Assembly: GCA_934613165.1 (NCBI GenBank)
Contig: CAKTSW010000072.1
Coordinates: 1 to 7,090 of the forward strand
DNA length: 7,090 nucleotides
Source of the DNA: an uncultured Ellagibacter sp.
Lineage (GTDB): Bacteria > Actinomycetota > Coriobacteriia > Coriobacteriales > Eggerthellaceae
Direction of reading: 5' to 3'
The position numbers were made by a program, and so were the translations under genes. The notes beneath the pieces are model-generated. The model made no database searches, was not told the origin of the DNA, and saw nothing but the letters and a program-made list of their open reading frames with translations. This document shows, piece by piece, positions 5,477 to 7,090 of this stretch (positions within the stretch are counted from its first letter, which is position 1; every line of letters starts with the position of its first letter).

Positions 5477-6250
5477 GTGCGGCCGCAAAGCCTCGAAGAG
5501 GCGTGGGAGCTCAACCAGAAGAAGCGAAATCGCGTGGTTGGCGGCATGATGTGGCTGAAGATGGGCAAGCATTCCTTCAACACCGCCATCGATCTTGCCG
5601 ACCTCGGCTTGAACGCGATAGAGGAAACTGACGAGGAGTTCCGCATCGGCGCCATGGTCTCGTTGCGCCAGCTCGAAACGCACCCAGGCCTCGCCGCCTA
5701 TTCGCGCGGCGCGGTCGCATCGGCGCTCAAGGACATCGTGGGCGTGCAGTTCCGCAACGGCGCCACGGTGGGCGGAAGCCTCTGGCGCCGCATGGGGTTT
5801 TCCGACGTGCTCACGCTGTTTCTGGCGATGGATAGCTACGTCGAGCTGTACCAGGGCGGCGTCGTGCTGCTCGAGGAGTTCGCGAGCATGCGCTACGACA
5901 AGGACATCCTCGTTCGCCTCATCGTGAAGAAGACGCCCGGAGCGTTCGCGTACCAGGTAGTGCGCAAGCAACGCACCGACATCCCGTCGCTCAACTGCAT
6001 GGCCGCAAAGGTGGCCGGCGAATACCGCGTGTGCGTGGGGTCGCGCCCGTCGCGTGCGGTGGTGCTGCGCGACGAGCGGGGCTATCTTGCGGGCGGCATC
6101 ACCGCGGAAAGCGCGGAGGCGTTCGCTTCCTACGCCGCGGACAACGTCGTCGTTTCGGGGAACATGTGGGGTTCCGCCGCGTACCGCCGCGCGCTCGTCC
6201 CCGTGCTCGTGCGCCGGGCGCTGCTCGCGCTTGGGGAGGTGTCGCTGTGA
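5477..6250 (+). CDS. FAD-binding subunit of a molybdenum hydroxylase (XdhB/CoxM type)
   Basis: It is given here from the first canonical start (GTG 5477, 257 residues); the true start may be ATT 5456, giving 264. The subunit holds FAD and passes electrons between the Fe-S clusters and the external acceptor. The second FAD segment is clear: QFRNGATVGGS at 91-101 matches IRNxATIGGN. The first FAD loop is VVGGMMWLKMG (20-30) where classical members have AGGTD-x-L. The C-terminal half (FAYQVVRKQRTDIPSLNC, then CVGSRPSRAVVL) fits the CO dehydrogenase flavoprotein C-terminal domain. No cysteine cluster for an extra [4Fe-4S] centre, as in 4-hydroxybenzoyl-CoA reductase, is present. The protein is shorter than the usual 280-300 residues. 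It is the first gene of the operon, and its TGA overlaps the next gene's GTG. The family is confident; the substrate is unknown. Confidence 0.92.
   Translation: MRPQSLEEAWELNQKKRNRVVGGMMWLKMGKHSFNTAIDLADLGLNAIEETDEEFRIGAMVSLRQLETHPGLAAYSRGAVASALKDIVGVQFRNGATVGGSLWRRMGFSDVLTLFLAMDSYVELYQGGVVLLEEFASMRYDKDILVRLIVKKTPGAFAYQVVRKQRTDIPSLNCMAAKVAGEYRVCVGSRPSRAVVLRDERGYLAGGITAESAEAFASYAADNVVVSGNMWGSAAYRRALVPVLVRRALLALGEVSL
6233..6239 (+). promoter_or_regulatory. Ribosome binding site that sets the [2Fe-2S] subunit start
   Basis: GGGGAGG is 7 nt before GTG at 6247 and 16 nt before the in-frame ATG at 6256, so it decides for the GTG. It lies within the last codons of the FAD subunit gene, which implies coupled translation. 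Confidence 0.75.
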
Positions 6251-6714
6251 AGGTCATGATCAAACTCAACGGCAAGCTCGTTTCCGACGACGTTCCCGCC
6301 GACACGCTGCTCATCGATTTCGTGCGCGCCCACGGCTGCAAGAGCGTGAAGCGCGGCTGCGAAACGTCGGCATGCGGGTTGTGCACCGTGCTTTTGGACG
6401 ACGTGCCGGTCCTTTCGTGCTCCACCTTGGCCGCGCGCGCCGACGGCCACGCCGTGCGAACGCTCGAAGGGTTGCAGGAGGAGGCGGCCGGGTTCGTGGG
6501 CTTCATCGCCGACCAGGGCGCCGAGCAGTGCGGTTTCTGCAACCCCGGCTTCGTCATGAACACGATCGCGCTTCTGCGCGAGAACCCCGATCCCACAGAC
6601 GACGAGATCCTCGCGTACCTCGCCGGCAATCTGTGCCGCTGCTCGGGTTACGCTGGTCAGCTGCGCGGCATTCGCGCGTATCTGGACGCGCGGGACGCGA
6701 AGGAGGCGGAATAG
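6247..6714 (+). CDS. [2Fe-2S] iron-sulfur subunit of a molybdenum hydroxylase (XdhC/CoxS type)
   Basis: This is a 155-residue subunit, the normal size for the family (about 150-165). The N-terminal ferredoxin-like domain carries C38-x4-C43-x2-C46-x11-C58, the plant-type [2Fe-2S] site. The C-terminal helical domain carries C95-x2-C98 (QCGFCNPG) and C130-x-C132 (NLCRCSGY), the second [2Fe-2S] site next to molybdopterin. All eight ligands are present, so the subunit should be functional. It relays electrons from the molybdenum centre to the FAD subunit. The frame stays open upstream to 6031, but GTG 6247 is chosen because of its ribosome binding site, the 4-base GTGA overlap with the preceding stop, and the family's usual N-terminus (I-x-L-N-G). 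By analogy with E. coli it would be XdhC, but the substrate, and so the gene name, is not settled. Confidence 0.96.
   Translation: MKVMIKLNGKLVSDDVPADTLLIDFVRAHGCKSVKRGCETSACGLCTVLLDDVPVLSCSTLAARADGHAVRTLEGLQEEAAGFVGFIADQGAEQCGFCNPGFVMNTIALLRENPDPTDDEILAYLAGNLCRCSGYAGQLRGIRAYLDARDAKEAE
6701..6706 (+). promoter_or_regulatory. Ribosome binding site of the large subunit gene
   Basis: AGGAGG lies inside the end of the [2Fe-2S] subunit gene, 9 nt before TTG 6716 and 15 nt before GTG 6722. The spacing favours the TTG start, one base after the preceding TAG. Confidence 0.65.
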
Positions 6715-6715
6715 G

Positions 6716-7090
6716 TTGAACGTGGATAGACCCGATTACAACTCGGTGGGCAAGTCCGTCCGCAAGAAGGACTCGCTGCAGCTTCTGCTCGGCAAGCCCG
6801 TGTACACCGCCGACATCGCGCCCGTGGGCACGCTTGTGGTGAAGCTTCTGCGCAGTCCGCACGCCAACGCCATCGTGAACAGCATCGACACGTCGAAGGC
6901 GAAGAAGGTCGTCGGCGTGGTGGACGTGTACACGTGGGAGGACGTGCCGCAAAGCCGCTTCTCCAACGCGGGGCAGAGCTACCCCGAAACAAGCCCCTAC
7001 GACCGCCTCATCATCGACCGTCACGTGCGTTTCGTAGGCGACGTGGTGGCGATCGTCGCTGCGGAAACCGAAAAGGCCGCCGACCTGGCG
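6716..7090 (+). CDS. Molybdopterin-binding large subunit of a molybdenum hydroxylase, N-terminal part only
   Basis: The frame is open from TTG 6716 to the window edge, giving the first 125 residues of a protein usually about 750-780 long. It reads MNVDRPDYNSVGKSVRKKD at the start, then the aldehyde oxidase/xanthine dehydrogenase hammerhead domain: GKPVYTADI (26-34), KLLRSPHANA (43-52), a GV-x-VYTWEDV stretch, and FVGDVVAIVA (106-115). This subunit would carry the molybdenum cofactor and oxidise the substrate by hydroxylation; its cofactor-binding and catalytic residues lie downstream of the window. GTG 6722 is the alternative start but has poorer spacing to the AGGAGG. Third gene of the operon, with a one-base gap to the preceding stop. 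The family is clear; whether the substrate is a purine, nicotinate-like ring or another heterocycle is not visible. Confidence 0.93.
   Translation, partial: MNVDRPDYNSVGKSVRKKDSLQLLLGKPVYTADIAPVGTLVVKLLRSPHANAIVNSIDTSKAKKVVGVVDVYTWEDVPQSRFSNAGQSYPETSPYDRLIIDRHVRFVGDVVAIVAAETEKAADLA

Noticed and set aside
5438..5971. 177-codon minus-strand open frame opposite the FAD subunit
   Set aside because: The sense strand encodes a recognised FAD subunit; the antisense frame has no domain and no convincing ribosome binding site.
6031..6246. N-terminal extension of the [2Fe-2S] subunit to 6031
   Set aside because: It overlaps the FAD subunit gene, and the added sequence is arginine-rich and unlike the family; GTG 6247 has the proper ribosome binding site.
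1..7090. CRISPR arrays, tRNA or rRNA genes, insertion sequences
   Set aside because: No regularly spaced repeats, no tRNA-like cloverleaf, no transposase-like frame and no terminal inverted repeats were found by eye on either strand.

Overview
The window looks like chromosomal DNA from a high-GC, anaerobic Coriobacteriia-type actinobacterium, most likely Eggerthellaceae (Eggerthella/Gordonibacter/Slackia group). This rests on base composition, codon use and protein flavour remembered from that group, not on a database search. Six genes carry almost all of the sequence, and the two at the edges run off the window.

Left part (1-2880, minus strand). A large membrane signalling protein occupies 1-2299. 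It has two transmembrane segments around a short extracytoplasmic sensor, then a GGDEF domain with an intact GGDEF motif, two PAS-like stretches and a HisKA phospho-acceptor domain. Its C-terminus (probably HATPase, perhaps a receiver) lies beyond base 1. The reading frame stays open to the window edge, and a long open frame on the opposite strand could be mistaken for the gene. Upstream of it, on the same strand, is a 122-residue protein of unknown function with a C-terminal CxCxxC motif. The 212-base gap between them holds two hairpins with related arms.

Middle part (3081-5320). A plus-strand NCS2-family nucleobase permease has a matching NAT signature, a strong ribosome binding site, a plausible promoter and a strong intrinsic terminator. 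A MocA/MobA-like nucleotidyltransferase converges on it from the minus strand.

Right part (5456-7090, plus strand). A tightly packed operon encodes a three-subunit molybdenum hydroxylase of the xanthine dehydrogenase / CO dehydrogenase type: FAD subunit, [2Fe-2S] subunit, then the start of the molybdopterin-binding large subunit. The genes overlap or nearly touch, and the start codons are unusual: a probable AUU or a GTG, then GTG, then TTG.

Taken together, the permease, the cofactor nucleotidyltransferase and the hydroxylase form a plausible purine or N-heterocycle uptake and oxidation module. The permease would import the substrate, the nucleotidyltransferase would mature the molybdenum cofactor, and the hydroxylase would oxidise the substrate. 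The actual substrate cannot be read from this sequence. The signalling gene and the small Cys-motif gene have no obvious functional link to the module.
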